NCBI RefSeq assembly: GCF_022201045.2
Contig: NC_068557.1
Location: forward strand, 32,775,501-32,839,500
Direction: 5' to 3'
Source: Citrus sinensis
Taxonomy: Eukaryota; Streptophyta; Magnoliopsida; Sapindales; Rutaceae
DNA: 64,000 bases
A program made the translations under genes and the position numbers. This document shows, one piece after another, positions 1-13,273 of this stretch. Within the stretch, counting starts at the first letter, position 1, and every line of letters starts with the position of its first letter. Under the pieces are notes generated by a model. That model saw only the letters and a program-made list of their open reading frames with translations, did not search any database and was not told where the DNA came from.

Positions 1-67
1 TGGGTGCTAAACATTAGCAAAGCCAACCGAACACTTACAAATAATATCCATATTTTCTTTTTGGTAG

Positions 68-1276
68 ATCATGATCGCCCTTTGAGTAAAGCCGGACAAG
101 ATGATGCTATCAAAGTTTCTCAGAGGCTGCAACAGTTGGGCTGGATTCCTCAACTCATCTTATCCAGGTTTAATTAATTTGATAATTTGGCAAATCATTT
201 GTTCAATATTGAGACTGAAAGTCTTAATGGTGTGATGCTGCAGTGATGCTGTGAGAACTAGGCAGACACTTGAGATAATGCAGCAACATGTGCAAGGCTT
301 TTTGGAAGCTGAGGTTCATTTCATTTCAAGCTTTTATTCTGTTGCAGCAATGGATGGGCAAACCGCAGAGCATCTTCAGAAAGCTATATGTAAATATTCA
401 AGGGATGAGATACTAACTGTCATGTGAGTTTCACTTCAACTTTTTCACCTTTTAATGTTTTGTTATTGGTACTGTGTTTCTGTTGGAAGTGAAATTTTCC
501 TTTATGTTTTGTGGAGCTTTCAAACTTTTGGCAAGCAATCACCTTCGGTGGTGGCTTCATTTTATAGTTTGGATTGCCGTCTGTCTTTAGTTTTCATGCA
601 AGACCCCACGGGATCTTGAAAGATAAAGTGCGTTTCTTTGCCATTTCATCATAAAACAAAAAGCAAGTGTCGGGATATTTGTCTGACGATGAGAAATTTT
701 ACAGGTGTATGGGACATAATAGAGGATGGGAGGAGGCTGCCTCGATGTTCACTGGTGCCTTCATAGAACTTAAGACATGCAATGCTGCTTTGCTTGAAAC
801 CACCGGAAAATCTTGGGAAGAGGTTAGTTACTGATCTCAAGTAACCTTGATTTTGGCGTTTCATATGTGATGTATATCATTATATATCTACGTGCTTTTA
901 ACCCAACGCAAGCCTAAGAAACCTATTCGATGTTCACCGCTAACCATTTTTGGCCCCAAATCTTTGGGGTTGCTTTTTCCAATAGATATTGGTATTTGAC
1001 ATCACAAAGCCTTCAATCTAAACTGCTTTCCTTCTCCATGTCATTTCTTGAGAGAAATGCAGTGTTGCAAAATCTAATGTGCCCCTATTACTTGCTGGGG
1101 AATATGTGGCTGTGTGGTGTAGTTCATCCCATTTTGTACCTTAATCTATCGCCTGAGATAAAACTTTTTTTTTTTTCCTTATCCAACCCAATGTGTTATA
1201 ATCACAGGCATTCACCGCTGCTGGACTGGGGGGGTGGAAGCTTCAGGGTATAGTGACACCAACTAGCTGCACCTAG
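68..1276 (+). CDS. Phosphoglycerate-mutase-like / SixA-type histidine phosphatase, 3' part (At3g52155-like)
   Basis: Four exons are seen: 68-167, 244-423, 705-822 and 1208-1276. All are bounded by GT-AG introns with matching phase and together encode the last 154 residues. The 5' exons, including the catalytic RHG/RHA motif, lie left of the window. Visible family marks are [14 protein letters not shown] at the start, SDAVRTRQT (a conserved substrate-binding Arg), [10 protein letters not shown], and MGHNRGWEE with the second active-site His. The C-terminus is [11 protein letters not shown]. The sequence matches the plant protein At3g52155, described as chloroplastic and of unknown substrate. 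Phosphatase activity on phosphohistidine or small phosphoesters is a family inference only. The final exon is short and ends in TAG. I am confident of the family and of the exon borders, and not of the substrate. Confidence 0.85.
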
Positions 1277-3589
1277 AATTTTATTGCTGAACAACACTAG
1301 TAGCAGCAACTCCAACACCTGGCCTCTGTCAATTGAACTCCCTAGCCCTCAAAGAATTTTGTCAACATGGTCTGTTAATGACTTAACCTCTATTTTCTGC
1401 ATCTTCCATTCCATTTTATACCTGAAGAAAAGATTAATTCTAAGGTGCCATCATCAACTCAGAATTTAGCAGTCAGCAAAGCTGTAAAAAAGGTGGAAAC
1501 TACCCTTAGTCGCCACAGGGCACAGGTGGACTGCTGGAGGTCTTAGCCAAGAGTTTGCAAAGGCGATGTGCCAAATTGAGAGCCCTGCGATTCCCCAGTA
1601 TACATAGTTCAAGGACAAAGTTAGATCATCATCATCATCCCAAGAAAAAAAAAATCATTTGAAATGCTAGTTTTGGTGCCATCAGATCAAAGTGATTATT
1701 GCATGCACTTCTGTGTTCACTAGATAGGACAGGTTATCAATTTCATTAATATATATGTTGATCTGATTGTTGAAATGGTTTCTAATGGTTTTTTCATTGC
1801 AGACAAGAAATTCAGTTACATGGTGGAAACAAATACTTGGCAAAATTTGGCAAAACAATTGTAAAAGTTCATCATAATAATTCAAGATATGCCTTTGCAA
1901 CCAAATAAATAATAATAATATAAGATATGCATTATGCACCATGCAGCTACAAATTAGGACATTGCACCTCCATTTTTCACCTCGAAGAATCGGCAATTTA
2001 CCAACTTTGATAAATGGGGTAAGTGCAGTGGACACACTTGTCCATACAGAAAAGTCTTGCGGATGTGCGACGCGAGGAGGACGTTGGAGTTTAAAAAATG
2101 GGTGAGGTTATTTATACCACCAAACTCCTTCACAGACCCGCTTTTTAATAGTAGTTTTAATTTATGCATGAAACCAATTCAAGAAACATGATTCATGAAA
2201 GAGAAAATAAAAATAAAGTTTGATAATTTTGAAGAGAAAAATTTTAGTATTCCATTATGTTACTCACTCCTTTTTATTTATTTATTTATTTATTGTGTTT
2301 AGATTATTATAAAAAAACTCTTTAAATAAAAAATATATCTCTTATTTAAAGAGTAATATCAATATTTAAAGATATAAAAGACATTCTAATTAAGATTTTT
2401 TAAATAAAAAATATTTATCTCTCTTTAATATTATTAAATGTTTTCTTCATCTTAATTTGTATTTTATTATTTTTATTAGAGAAAGAGAAAGAATTACTTA
2501 AATACTTTAATTCTTATTTATTTTTCTTTAAAAAAATTATTTAATTAAAATAATATTAACTTATTTTTTTAAAGAACTTTTTTGAAGATAATATTTTTTT
2601 TACTTTCTTATTTTGTCATATAAACAAGTAAACAGATATTTAAAGAATAAAATTAATAAAAAAATTTAGTAATATTTTTAGAGTTTTTAAATTCTTTTAT
2701 TGAGTTTTGAAATATAAAAAAAAAAGTCTTTATAACAAATATAATAATTTGACTTACGTTGATAAAAGAGACAAATGGATTTTTACCACTGACCTGACAC
2801 TAACAGTGGAAAAGATTGATGTCAAAATTACTGTTTTTGCTAATAAATGGTCTTCCAATGGCCGGGTTTGGGGTAATCAAAATAAAAAAATGGGGACGAA
2901 CAATACGAGTGACGGTGGGTTAAGCTAGAGGAATTTTCTTAAGGGTATTTTTGGCATTTTGAGTGACTATAATAAGTAAAAAATTTAACTTTCAGAATTT
3001 ACTAATGGATACAATCCCTTAATAAAGAGATGTGAAGAATATTATAATGGATTCAAAAGAATCCTATTTTTTTTTTAAATATAGCAGGAGAAGGTATATC
3101 AAATCAATCAATTCACTCTTTTGTTAAAAGAAAAATAAATAAATAAATAAATCCCTTATTTATTAAAAAAAAATTATCATCGGGAGCAATAAATACGTAA
3201 TTCAATTGATATGAGATTGTTCTATCTTAATTAAGATTTTTAGTTTAAAATTTAAAAATATAATTGTATTAAATATTTATTGGGAGAGTTTTACTGTTCC
3301 AAATAATCTTATCCGACTCGAATTTAAATTAATCAAGATCTAATATAATCTTTAAATATTAAATAATTTAATACACACAAAAAAAAGTCACACGGAATTA
3401 CCTGTGAATGGAACAATTTTGTCGCATTACCGTTAATCAGATATTAAACAGAACTTAGTTTTGTTAATTATTAATTAATATAATCAGTACGTAGTACAAG
3501 TTTTGTTTTTCTTAAAAAAAAAAAAAAAGGAATTGAGAAGACAGACGGACAGAGAGAAAGCGGTAAATTTTTCTTAATTTCCTAGTTTT
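1277..3589. other. Intergenic, AT-rich, no gene seen
   Basis: This stretch separates two genes that both read rightwards. It is strongly AT-rich from about 2200 to 3500, with TTTA runs near 2270-2295 and several A or T homopolymers. Short frames here have no family features. The first part (1277-1700) probably holds the 3' UTR of the histidine phosphatase gene. Confidence 0.5.
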
Positions 3590-4317
3590 TTTTTTCTTCA
3601 ACTATCTTTCTTTCTGTCTGTCTTGTTTGTGTGTCGCTGAGCTGTGCCCTCTCTGTCTCGGGCTCTCGGCGTCTCTCTTCGGATACCACCACCACCACCA
3701 CCAATACGATCACCTGATCAAACTGGTCACCGGCACCACCTGTATGTATTGTAAGAAGGAACTTGATTCTCTTTAATTAATGGAACAACCATGAATATTA
3801 ATGAGTTTATCTTCTCTTCTTTTCTTACTTTGAGATCTGAAATTTAAAACTTTACGTGCTATCCGTGGCATTTAATGTATATGTGTAGCACTTTGTAATT
3901 ATTATTATCTTTAAGTTTGGATGCTTCACCTGCATATAAGATCTACAAAGCCATTCTAAGTTGATTAGATTTTTGGCTCTTGTTGTAGGGGAGTCTCGCC
4001 TTGGTACATTTTGCGCCAACATTCAGCTCCAACTCAGTTATCTTCTTCCTCTTTTCCTCACCTTTAAATTTGAAAATTTTCCTAAAACTGAAAATTAGAA
4101 AAACAAACTATGAGATGACACTTTTCGTGTAATTGTTATTATAACTACTCAACAAAGCTATTATTGGTTCGGACGACTTCTTCTTTCTTTTATTTATTTA
4201 AATTAAATTGTTCTTTCAAAAAATAAAAATAAAAAAAATGGCGGAGAAGAGAAACTGAGGTTATTTGATGGAACGGAGGAAGTCTGACTCTGAGGGCTAT
4301 TTGGAGGCAAAGACAAG
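3590..4317 (+). promoter_or_regulatory. Probable leader region of the alpha/beta-hydrolase gene
   Basis: A pyrimidine-rich stretch (3590-3680) with TCTCTCTG/TCTTTCTTTC blocks is followed by a CAC-repeat near 3687-3703. A plausible splice donor lies near 3750 and an acceptor near 3989. This looks like a plant 5' UTR with a leader intron ahead of the ATG at 4318. The transcription start cannot be fixed from sequence. Confidence 0.3.
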
Positions 4318-7300
4318 ATGATTGACCAGTTCATCAATTTTGTTATTCGCCCTCCCAGGTTTCTTGCTCTTTAACTACTATGCTTCATTAATTCACTCTT
4401 ATCAACAAAGTCAATATTGTTCATATATCATGCTATGATGTTGTTACCAGTTTAAAACATTACTAAACGTGCCTTTCACATTTGCCTTCATTACTAATTT
4501 TAGGTACTGATAATTGTTTTGTGGTTCACTTCTGATGGTCTTTCCAATTATCTTGCTTTCCTGCTGTTAAAAAAAAAAAATTCTTCCTCCTTGTAGTTTG
4601 GCAGTTCAGGATATGTATGCTTTTAATTCATGGCTCTTTTGGGTTGAAACTACTAGCTATTAAGTATGAATATCTGGGTGTTAAAAACAATAGTTTTCCT
4701 AAAAAATAAAAAACAAAAAAGGTGTTTACCAAACACTTTAGTGGTTGTGTTGGTCAAAATTAAGCAAAAAAGCTGCAACAATGACAAATGTACTCTTCTT
4801 TGAATTAATGAAATATTTTTCCATCTTTCGTTGGTCTAGTCCTGTATCATTTGTATATTATTTGGTCACTAATCTTGGTGCTTGTGTTGTGCTGGGCATA
4901 CAGGGCGGAGTATAACCCAGATCAGTATTTATGGGAAAGGGATTTTATGCTTGCTGGCAGATCATACAAAAGACAAGACTTGGAGGCAAGTATGGACGCC
5001 GATTAACAAAATTATGCTGTTTTTTTTTTACCTTAATTTATTTTGTAAACAATTAAAATTTCCATGATGGTTTTTGAGTCCACTGTCATATCTACTTTCA
5101 ATATTTGCAGATTAGGAATGCAAGAGGTCATGTCTTGCAGTGTAGTCATTATATGCCATCACCTTTCCCGGAAGATACACCTTTGCCTTGTGTCGTTTAC
5201 TGCCATGGAAACAGGTTTATAGTGGTTATAGGGTCTATTTTATGCAGTTTCAATTATTACATAGAGTATACAACTATGATTTAATGCCTTTGTTAGATGT
5301 TAATATATCAAATGATCTCTGCAATCCATTCTCTAAGCTATTGTTTGATGTGAGTTTCTAGTTATTTTTCATTTTGGGTGGAAACTTATTCAATTTCCTG
5401 TGGAAATGATGCAGTGGATGTAGGGCAGACGCAAATGAGGCTGCTGTTATTCTTCTTCCATCGAATATTACTCTTTTCACTCTTGATTTTTCCGGTTCGG
5501 GCTTATCTGATGGTGACTATGTTAGCCTTGGTTGGCATGAGGTACTTTTGCCTTCTTCATTTTTCCAAATTTGAGCTCCACCCCCCTTTCCCTTAAAGCA
5601 TTTAAGTTGTCTTTGCATCTGCAACAGAAAGATGACCTCAAAGTTGTGGTATCATACTTAAGAGGCAACAAACAAACATCACGTATTGGTCTTTGGGGAC
5701 GATCTATGGGTGCAGTTACTAGGTATTTCATCTTGTTACTTTCAAAGTTATTTCTCTGTTCACTGTTAGCAGAAATATTTATGATGCTTCAGCGTGATTT
5801 TGCAACGCTCTGGATGATGTAATGCTGAGTGGTGTGTGACATTGGCATGGTGGCAAGATATTCCTTTTTTTTTTAATGAGAAAAAATGAGAGAGTTGATT
5901 CTTTCTGATATCAAATCTTTTTCTAGATCTCTGGGAATGACTCGTTTTTTTCATATTATGCAGCCTTCTCTATGGAGCAGAAGACCCTTCAATTGCTGGT
6001 ATGGTGTTGGATAGTGCTTTTTCGGACCTATTTGATCTTATGCTGGAACTTGTGGATGTATACAAAATCCGGCTCCCTAAATTCACGGTTAAAATCTCTC
6101 TCTCACTTTCCTTTTGTTGCCTACAGAGGGATATGCTCATGCCTAGACTTATAATTTTTGTTTTCATTTCTGTTGAATAATTCATGAGTACAATTGTACG
6201 CTTTCAATGCAATCCTCAATTTGTGGTTCTAAGAATAAAAAACAAAACTAAATCTAATAGAAATTTTCATATGTAATGTGGCATTTTAACAATCGTAACT
6301 CTTAAGGTCAAATAGCTGTCAGCTTATTAAATGCTAACCATATATGTATGCTTTTGTCCAGTTTTAGGGTAGGGAGTTGTCACTTCCCCCCTGGAGAAAC
6401 TATTCTCTACCAATTACCCCACTATTGTTTTCATAATACCCCATTACCCCCATAGCACCAGAACTTTAAAGGAAAAAGAGTGAAAAATGAGTCATTTGAC
6501 TTAACATTTGTTCTTGGGAATATAAAATCTATATTTATTAAAAGACGATGTAAAAAAAAAAGGTACAACAAAAAGTAAAAGAAAAAATCTTCTTCTTCTT
6601 ATTATTATATTTTCATTAACCCCAAACCTAAATATATTTTTTGTAATGAAATTTTAATTATATGTTTTAAAAGTTGTCAATTGTACTGTTGACTTTTTTT
6701 TTGGGGGGGTTTGCAATGTGGTGAGTGGTGACTGTTGGTGGAATTTTTTTTTTTTTTTGTATGTTTTGTATTTATTGTAATGTATTTGAGAAGCAACTAT
6801 ACATTTAAGGTTAGAAACTTTTTAAATTTTTTAGTATTTATTATTTTATTTAACATCATCTTATTTTATTTAAAATAAAGTATATTAGAATAAATAATAA
6901 ATAAGAATAATATTTTTTTCCTTAATTTTTAGTATTTACATTTTTTACTTTTATTTTATGTTTCATCTATCAATTTAGAAGTAAATAGGAGTAAAAGTGT
7001 GTTTGGAAATGAGGCTAATATTGTAAAATTATAATGTCAGGGGGTAACAGGGTATCATGATGAAAATACTAGTGAGGTAAGTGGTAGATAATGGTTTTTC
7101 AGGGGGGAAGTGGCAATCTACCATTGAAAACGGTGCTGTCAATTACTTCATCCTTCTCTCTGCTTAGATCCTTTTGGTGGTGTTCTTCTGATATTCTTAG
7201 GATTCTGGTTATTTATTAGTTCATTGAGTTTAAGCCATTAAAATGTAGATAGATTGACTAATTTTGGGCTTGGTTTGTATTTGGGTGCTTTGGTGTTTAG

Positions 7301-9673
7301 ATGTTTCTTTGAGTTTTACCATGAGAGTTTTCTCCTTTTTCCGGCAGGTTAAGATGGCAGTGCAGTACATGCGGCGGGTGATTCAGAAGAAGGCAAAGTT
7401 TGATATTATGGATCTTAACTGCTTAAAGGTTTGTCTATGTTTATTACATTTGCATGTTGAAATGGATCTGCAATTTGCTGCAATTTCTTTATCACTGCCA
7501 AAATAATTTAACCTACTTGTCAGGTACCTGTTTTTTATTTCGAAGTTAGTGATAACTAGGTACTATGGAACCGAATGTAGTGGCCAGTCTCTTTCTTTTT
7601 TTGATGTGATATCATTTAATTACCTGATGGTGAAATAATGCATTTTTTTAATTTCAACTGCTAAGCTTTTTCATTAATGCTTAATGATCTTTAAATAATA
7701 CAGTTAGCACCCAAAACATTCATTCCTGCTCTATTTGGACATGCTAGTGAGGACAAATTCATTCGAGCCCGCCATTCTGACCTGATCTTTAATGCCTATG
7801 CGGTAACAATACCATTCTAAATGTTTTATGTCTTTTATCTTAGTCTTGGCTCATATCTGCAATTCTTGACCATGTTCCAGTTCTTCGCAGGGAGATAAAA
7901 ATATCATAAAGTTTGATGGTGATCACAATTCGTCCCGACCACAATTTTATTATGATTCTGTTTCCATTTTCTTCTATAATGTTCTTCACCCTCCTCAAAT
8001 TCCTTCTACCCATTCAATCAAAGCTGAAAAATATTATGATTTGGGGGCCTTAAAGTTTGGTGCTAGTATGGATCAGGTAACTTCCACTTCTTCCAGACAC
8101 CCTCACATCTTGCACAACCTACATGCATGTAGTTCTGGTTTGGTTCAGTTTTTTGTTTTCCTTTCGGTAGTTCATTCATTTCTTCCATTTTCAGTTGGTC
8201 CAGTTCAAATTTAATTCCTGCCTACTCTGATTATTTCATTGAATTGATTAATTTTGAAATTTTTCCCGCCATTCACAAATGACATGACCTTATTTTAGAT
8301 TTTTAGCCATTGCAATTTTTCTTTAACAGATATTAATAGTTTGCTTCCATTTTTGCTTTCAGAGTCTGTTATACGAAATAATCACTGGTCTTCGCTGTGC
8401 AAGTACTGACGCTGCAAGTTCTTCTTCTGCTCCTCCAAGCATTTTAACCGCAAAACCTGTGGATGAACTTCTTTCTGAAGCTGTACCAATCGCTAGTAAA
8501 GAAGTGCGTATCTTCTTGTCTGGGTTCGTTAAGCATTTTTCCTTTGATGAACTTTGGTGCTATTGATATATATTTGTCATTGTTAATGCAGAATTCTGCG
8601 GTTAATGAAGATGAGCCATCATCTTTTCAGGTGATCAAGTTTATTGATATCTATTAACATGAAACAAAAGCTGATAAGTTTGTTAGTTTAATTGAGATCT
8701 AAAGTTCTGGTAAGAAAGCATTATATAACTTTCGGTTGTTTGGCTGGTTTAGTTGAAGTTGATTGACTGCCAATTGTCTTGGTCTGAACCTCAAAATATG
8801 GAGAAAAAAAAATCAAATTTATTTGAGGAGAACACTAAAATGAGAGTAAAAAGGACAATCTTTACATGTAGGGTACCTTCAAGCTGAAGCTGATGCTTTG
8901 CTTCAATTAAACTCAACCTCTAGATAGTATTCCAATATAATTACATCATGAACTTCCAATACAGTTCTTTTGTAGTAAGGATTTACAATACGATCCATGC
9001 AGTGGGACAGTAGGTTGATGTAGAGTTTAGGTTTTATTGCCTTACTGATATCTTTTAGGATTTTGGTTCTTACCGTACAGGATAAGTTGAGTGGCCTAAG
9101 TGAAGAATGTTGTTCATATACTAGTTCTAACAGAGAGAGTTGGGGAAGATGCTCTTCATTGGGAGGCAGCGATGAAGAATCTTCAGCAGACTGTGCAGCT
9201 GCTGATAGGAACCGCCAGGTTTCCTCCCTCCCACTCTTTGATTCATGTGTTTGCGTGAACTTTCCAGGAACTGTTTTGTGATTTGTTGTTACAGTTAATG
9301 TAGATATCAGAAAAGATGCTTTGTCATGTTAGGTGGCACCTGGATGTCAAACAACAGTTATACAAGGACTTTGCCATTAATTTTCCCTTAAAAGTGATGT
9401 ATTTGTGTGCATTTTACTTGTCATGAATAAAGTTCTTACAGATTTTTTTTTTCCCGCTTCTTTTTCAAGACGACTTTTAATGCACTTGCAACACCTGTAA
9501 GAAGTAAACACAAGTCATTGGAACTTCCTAAGGAGGAAAAGAAGAAGAAGAAAGCTGCAGCAGGTGGAAAGAAGACTAAACATGAGAAACTAGAAAAGCT
9601 TGAGGCTCTTAGCAAAAGGCTACGGCTTTGCATTATGAGGCGAGTAAAACATCAGAGGCATCTCAGTTCATGA
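4318..9673 (+). CDS. Alpha/beta-hydrolase family protein (At3g23540/At4g14290-like), 13 coding exons
   Basis: Exons: 4318-4358, 4904-4985, 5111-5214, 5415-5541, 5628-5722, 5964-6087, 7348-7428, 7704-7802, 7891-8076, 8363-8503, 8592-8630, 9081-9218 and 9470-9673. They add up to 1461 nt, or 486 residues, in one frame. The ATG opens MIDQFINFVIRPPR, the usual start of this plant family. The hydrolase fold spans about residues 40-290. It has an HGNSGCRADANEAA oxyanion motif, nucleophile Ser144 in GRSMG, Asp235 in ASED and His263 in FDGDH, so the triad is complete. The C-terminal 200 residues are Ser- and Lys-rich and probably disordered; a Lys-rich block near residue 440 could act as a nuclear signal. 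Substrate unknown. The second intron (4986-5110) uses a GC-AG donor. The 1.26-kb intron 6088-7347 carries a transposon. Confidence 0.93.
6368..7122. mobile_element. Non-autonomous DNA transposon (MITE-like) with ~84-bp terminal inverted repeats
   Basis: The left end (6368-6451) and the reverse complement of the right end (7040-7122) align along their whole length at roughly three quarters identity. Shared blocks include CACTTCCCCCCTG, CTACCA and ATACCC. The interior is AT-rich and has no coding frame. The element sits in an intron of the alpha/beta-hydrolase gene. No clear target-site duplication is visible, so the superfamily (Mutator or hAT type) is unresolved and the insertion looks old. 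Confidence 0.7.
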
Positions 9674-10744
9674 TTTCCCTTGTAACATAGAAAGGTGTTT
9701 ATAACTGTAATGTCCCATTCATTTAGAGCTTTACTTTGTTATACTGACCCATGTTGGTTTAAAGGCATAAGTTCTGTTTACGATCTCCCGTTCCAGTTCG
9801 ATGTCAGATTGGCATTCACTGGCCACTTTGCGAATGATTTCTCTTTCTTCTCTTTCCATGCGTCAAGCATAATGTCCTTATTAGAGAATTATTCTCTGTA
9901 TATGTTCCGCATTTGCACATTAGGTAGTATTAGCATTTCCTTTTACTTCTTTTGTTGTGCTTGGGTTCATTTCCTGTATGAGTTTTCAATTTATATATTT
10001 TTATTGTTTATGAAGAAGAAGATAAACCAGCTATGTTGCAGGTCTCTCAGCAGAAGGAAAATAGTAAATAATAAAATCCAACGGACTTGCTTATTCATTT
10101 AATCTAGTAAAGAGTAAAGACTAGCTTGCGGCTTTACCTTAATCTTGTGGGATGTGGCGTATCTATCATAGAGGGTTGGCCACAAAAGAACAGAAAAAAG
10201 GAAAAGAAAAGAACAAAAACCAAACAAATGAATAACATTCGGCCACTCGTCATCCTAGGGTCAAAAATCAAAAGGGAGAAACAAAAAAGGACAATGAACT
10301 GCGACTTGCAGCACGAAAGAAGCAATTGCAATGCCAAAAAACATACAATAGCAGCCGCATTCAGTTTCAGAATTCCTGGCTATCCTGAAGGTGACACTTG
10401 CAAACAACAGGGGAAATTACCATTCCATTCACGCGAGTATCCAACAAATTATACCAAACGAGAGAGACTCTTGTGACATTATCAGAATTCAGATATTTGA
10501 ATCTCCCCACCGCTCACTATTCACAATAGTTATTTTGTTTTATATAGGGGTCAAGCATCTTAAGGGAGTTCATAAGGAAAATCAGAATTAAGAAGACAGC
10601 TATTGTTGAACCTAATCTCTCTAAGACACCTAGCATCGACAGTGTTCCTTACCCTAATTAGAAATATATTTTCTCCAGGAATACAAGGTGACATCACATG
10701 GTAGTGATTTTGTAAGTGCCTACAACATAACATAGCACATGAAA
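9674..10744. other. Tail-to-tail intergenic region
   Basis: It lies between the stop of the hydrolase gene and the stop of the PHL7-like gene on the other strand. It should contain the 3' UTRs of both. A leftward purine-rich stretch (10185-10300) and AT-rich sequence are seen. Open frames here show no recognisable domain. Confidence 0.5.
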
Positions 10745-13273
10745 TTACAGGTCATTTCCCGAAACCTCCAGTCGATCTTCCTTCCCAACCGATGCCCGAG
10801 ATGAAGGATCAAAAACATTTTGTGGTTGCTGGTAGGAGGAACTTATGCTCGACTCCAGTATTGGATGTGTGAGCACCATCTCTGGTTTAGCATATGCTGT
10901 TTCCATGTCCACTCGTTGCTTCTTCATAGACCTCTCACCTTTAGGACTCTGAGAAGGGGAACTGACATTGCACCCAGAATCTGGGGTCAACGGCTCATTT
11001 TGAGATGAGAACGATTCATCAAGAGAGAGGCTCTTGGCTGGAACATGTTCTTTGGCAGCCTTGTCCTGGAGGGGGGACTCTGAAGTTGGGGCAGGTGTTG
11101 CTGGATCTGTCTTCTTGTCAGGTTCTTGGCAATTGTCGCCTGAGGCTGGAGCTGATCCTCCAGAACCAGGTGCTTCTGTAAGAACCCCACTAAGTCGTTG
11201 TTGCTCTTCAATTATCTTCTTCAAGTACTTGCCTTGGGCTTCAATCCGTAACTGAAGCTGTCTCTGCACCTGCAACATCAAAATACTATGAATGAAAAAG
11301 TCTGGCAAGAGTTCAGCTCATGTCACCATATGATGCACTCTTCACTTAGTATATTGTCTTGAAATTCCAGTGCCTTCAAAACAAGGTGGTACAGAATATA
11401 TCTGATCTTATGTCAGATAGCTTTTTAAGGTAACTCCGTCCAGACATTTGAAATCTCATTTGAAATGGCTGTAACCATGAATGACACAACATTTGCGATT
11501 GAAATAGCAAACAAGACTCTGAAAATAACCAGAGAGTATAACAAGTACTGACTAATAAAAATCCTTGATAAATTTTCCTCTAACACCTTATCAATCCCAA
11601 ACTAGTTGGGATGTCATGATCCAACAAGTTGCACTGTTTTTTCAACCAAACTAGTTTCATTTCCTTATCGTCTTCTGCACGGCTTTGTATAAGCAGTTAA
11701 AAAAAATCAATGTCATGAAAGGAAATCAAATAATTAGCATATCATTAAGAGGATTGTTGATTTTTAGGAGAAGAAACATGCCTCCAGTTGCTCATGCAGT
11801 CGTTTTTGCACCTCCATCTGCAGCTTTAGTGCTTCAGTAATTTGCATCCCACTACAAACAGAAAGAAATTTTTATATGAGGCATCCCGTTGATCAATATG
11901 TTCGACACAACCAGACGGTTAACATAAATAAAATTCATAAACTTGTTTGTATAATTACTAAAAATTTCAGTGTGAAATGTTTTATTAGGGTGCAGATATA
12001 CTCCGTGGGTTTCAGCTCCTCTTAAACGTGCTCATATCCCACCCAAAAAAAAAAAAACTCTTAAACCCTACACTTTCACAGAATCATTCACGTGGAAATG
12101 ACAGATTACACAAAATAGAACTTAAAGATAAAAGGAAAAACACAATGTAAGAGCTGAACTTACGATGAACCATCCAAGCTGGAAAGCATATCCCCAGTTT
12201 CTTTCTTGTCAACTTTTTTCCCTTGCATTAAGAATTGAAAGATATTAAAAACAGAATTCAACAAACAGAAGCTTCTAGTACAGGATGCATTCAGACGATC
12301 AATATAGAAAATCCCTCAAAACCAAGAAAAATTTAATAAGTGCCATTGAATATCTACATCTACATGAATAAATTGAAAGTAGAAAAACCTACCATCCGAA
12401 GAGGAGTCAGGGAGGTATTTTGCAAGTCGATATTTCTGAATGCATCATAAAAGAATATCAATAAAGATCGGAGATAAGAACATGAAATGTTAATAAGTAA
12501 ACCCTACCGTCCACCACAAAACAATAATAACAATAAAAGGAAGTTTCAAAAGGTTAAAATAGAGTATATCTACCTGTAAATGGCTCTTGACATGGTATAT
12601 TGTTAAACCTTGCACACCCATGACTCTAAGCACACCTTTAGGAGTAGCCCCTGTGAAAGGTTAAAAAAAAAAAGAGAGAGAAACTTGTTTATCATTTCTC
12701 TAGTAGAAAGAAAAAATAAAAAAGATGAAGTGTAAAATTCCCATGCATGAGATGCAGTCTTAGAAAACCTGTTCTCAAACATTTCCAAAGACAGCCTTCC
12801 CACTTTATCGAACACTGAAGCAAGTTAAATGGATGTGATGATGTTAAGAGTTAGAAATTAATGAGTCACAACAGGATTATTTAAGTAGGAAATAAACCTA
12901 GCTTTTATAAGACAGCTTTCTGTATTTTTAATTATTTACAGTTTCTGGCATCTTACAGACGACTACAGCTTAGCTTTGGGGGAAATGACCTATATCTTAG
13001 AAAAGAGTTAAAAAAAAAAAAGAACTAGCTTAAAGGAGATAAAGGAAACTCACGATCTGGCCCACCAAGCTGTGCTACAGCATCAACAAAGCGTTCATGA
13101 AGTTCATGCGTCCAACGCAATCTTTGCTTTGAAGCAAGACTAGGGTTGTTGTTGAGACTGTTCCCTCCATTCATAGGGTCCATCTGACTAGAACCACAAT
13201 CTAAATGCTGACCATGAACTAATGAGTTGCTGCGGACTAAACTTGAACTTGGAACACTATTTGGTTGATACAT
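10745..13273 (-). CDS. PHL7: MYB-CC (GARP, PHR1-like) transcription factor, PHL7-like
   Basis: Six coding exons in reading order: 13273-13054, 12650-12574, 12435-12393, 12221-12164, 11851-11782 and 11269-10745. They total 993 nt, or 330 residues. The single GARP/MYB repeat is at about residues 51-108, from RLRWTHELHERF through SHLQKYRLAKYLPD. The MYB-CC coiled coil follows (about 133-180) with LHEQLEVQRQLQLRIEAQ. A Ser/Pro-rich tail (TPAPTSESPLQDK, EPLTPDSGC) is typical of Arabidopsis PHL7 (At2g01060). Family members bind P1BS-type sites as dimers and many act in phosphate-starvation responses; the role of this copy is inferred. The intron between the coiled-coil exons (11270-11781) has a GC donor, supported because only that junction gives the conserved LHEQLE-VQRQLQ. 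A leader intron upstream is likely. Confidence 0.93.

Noticed and set aside
930-1253. 107-codon open frame on the plus strand
   Set aside because: It overlaps an intron and the last exon of the histidine-phosphatase gene in another frame and has no domain.
9695-10102. 135-codon hydrophobic frame after the hydrolase stop
   Set aside because: It lies in the 3' UTR region of the hydrolase gene; the apparent membrane segments come from T-rich sequence, with no family match recognised.
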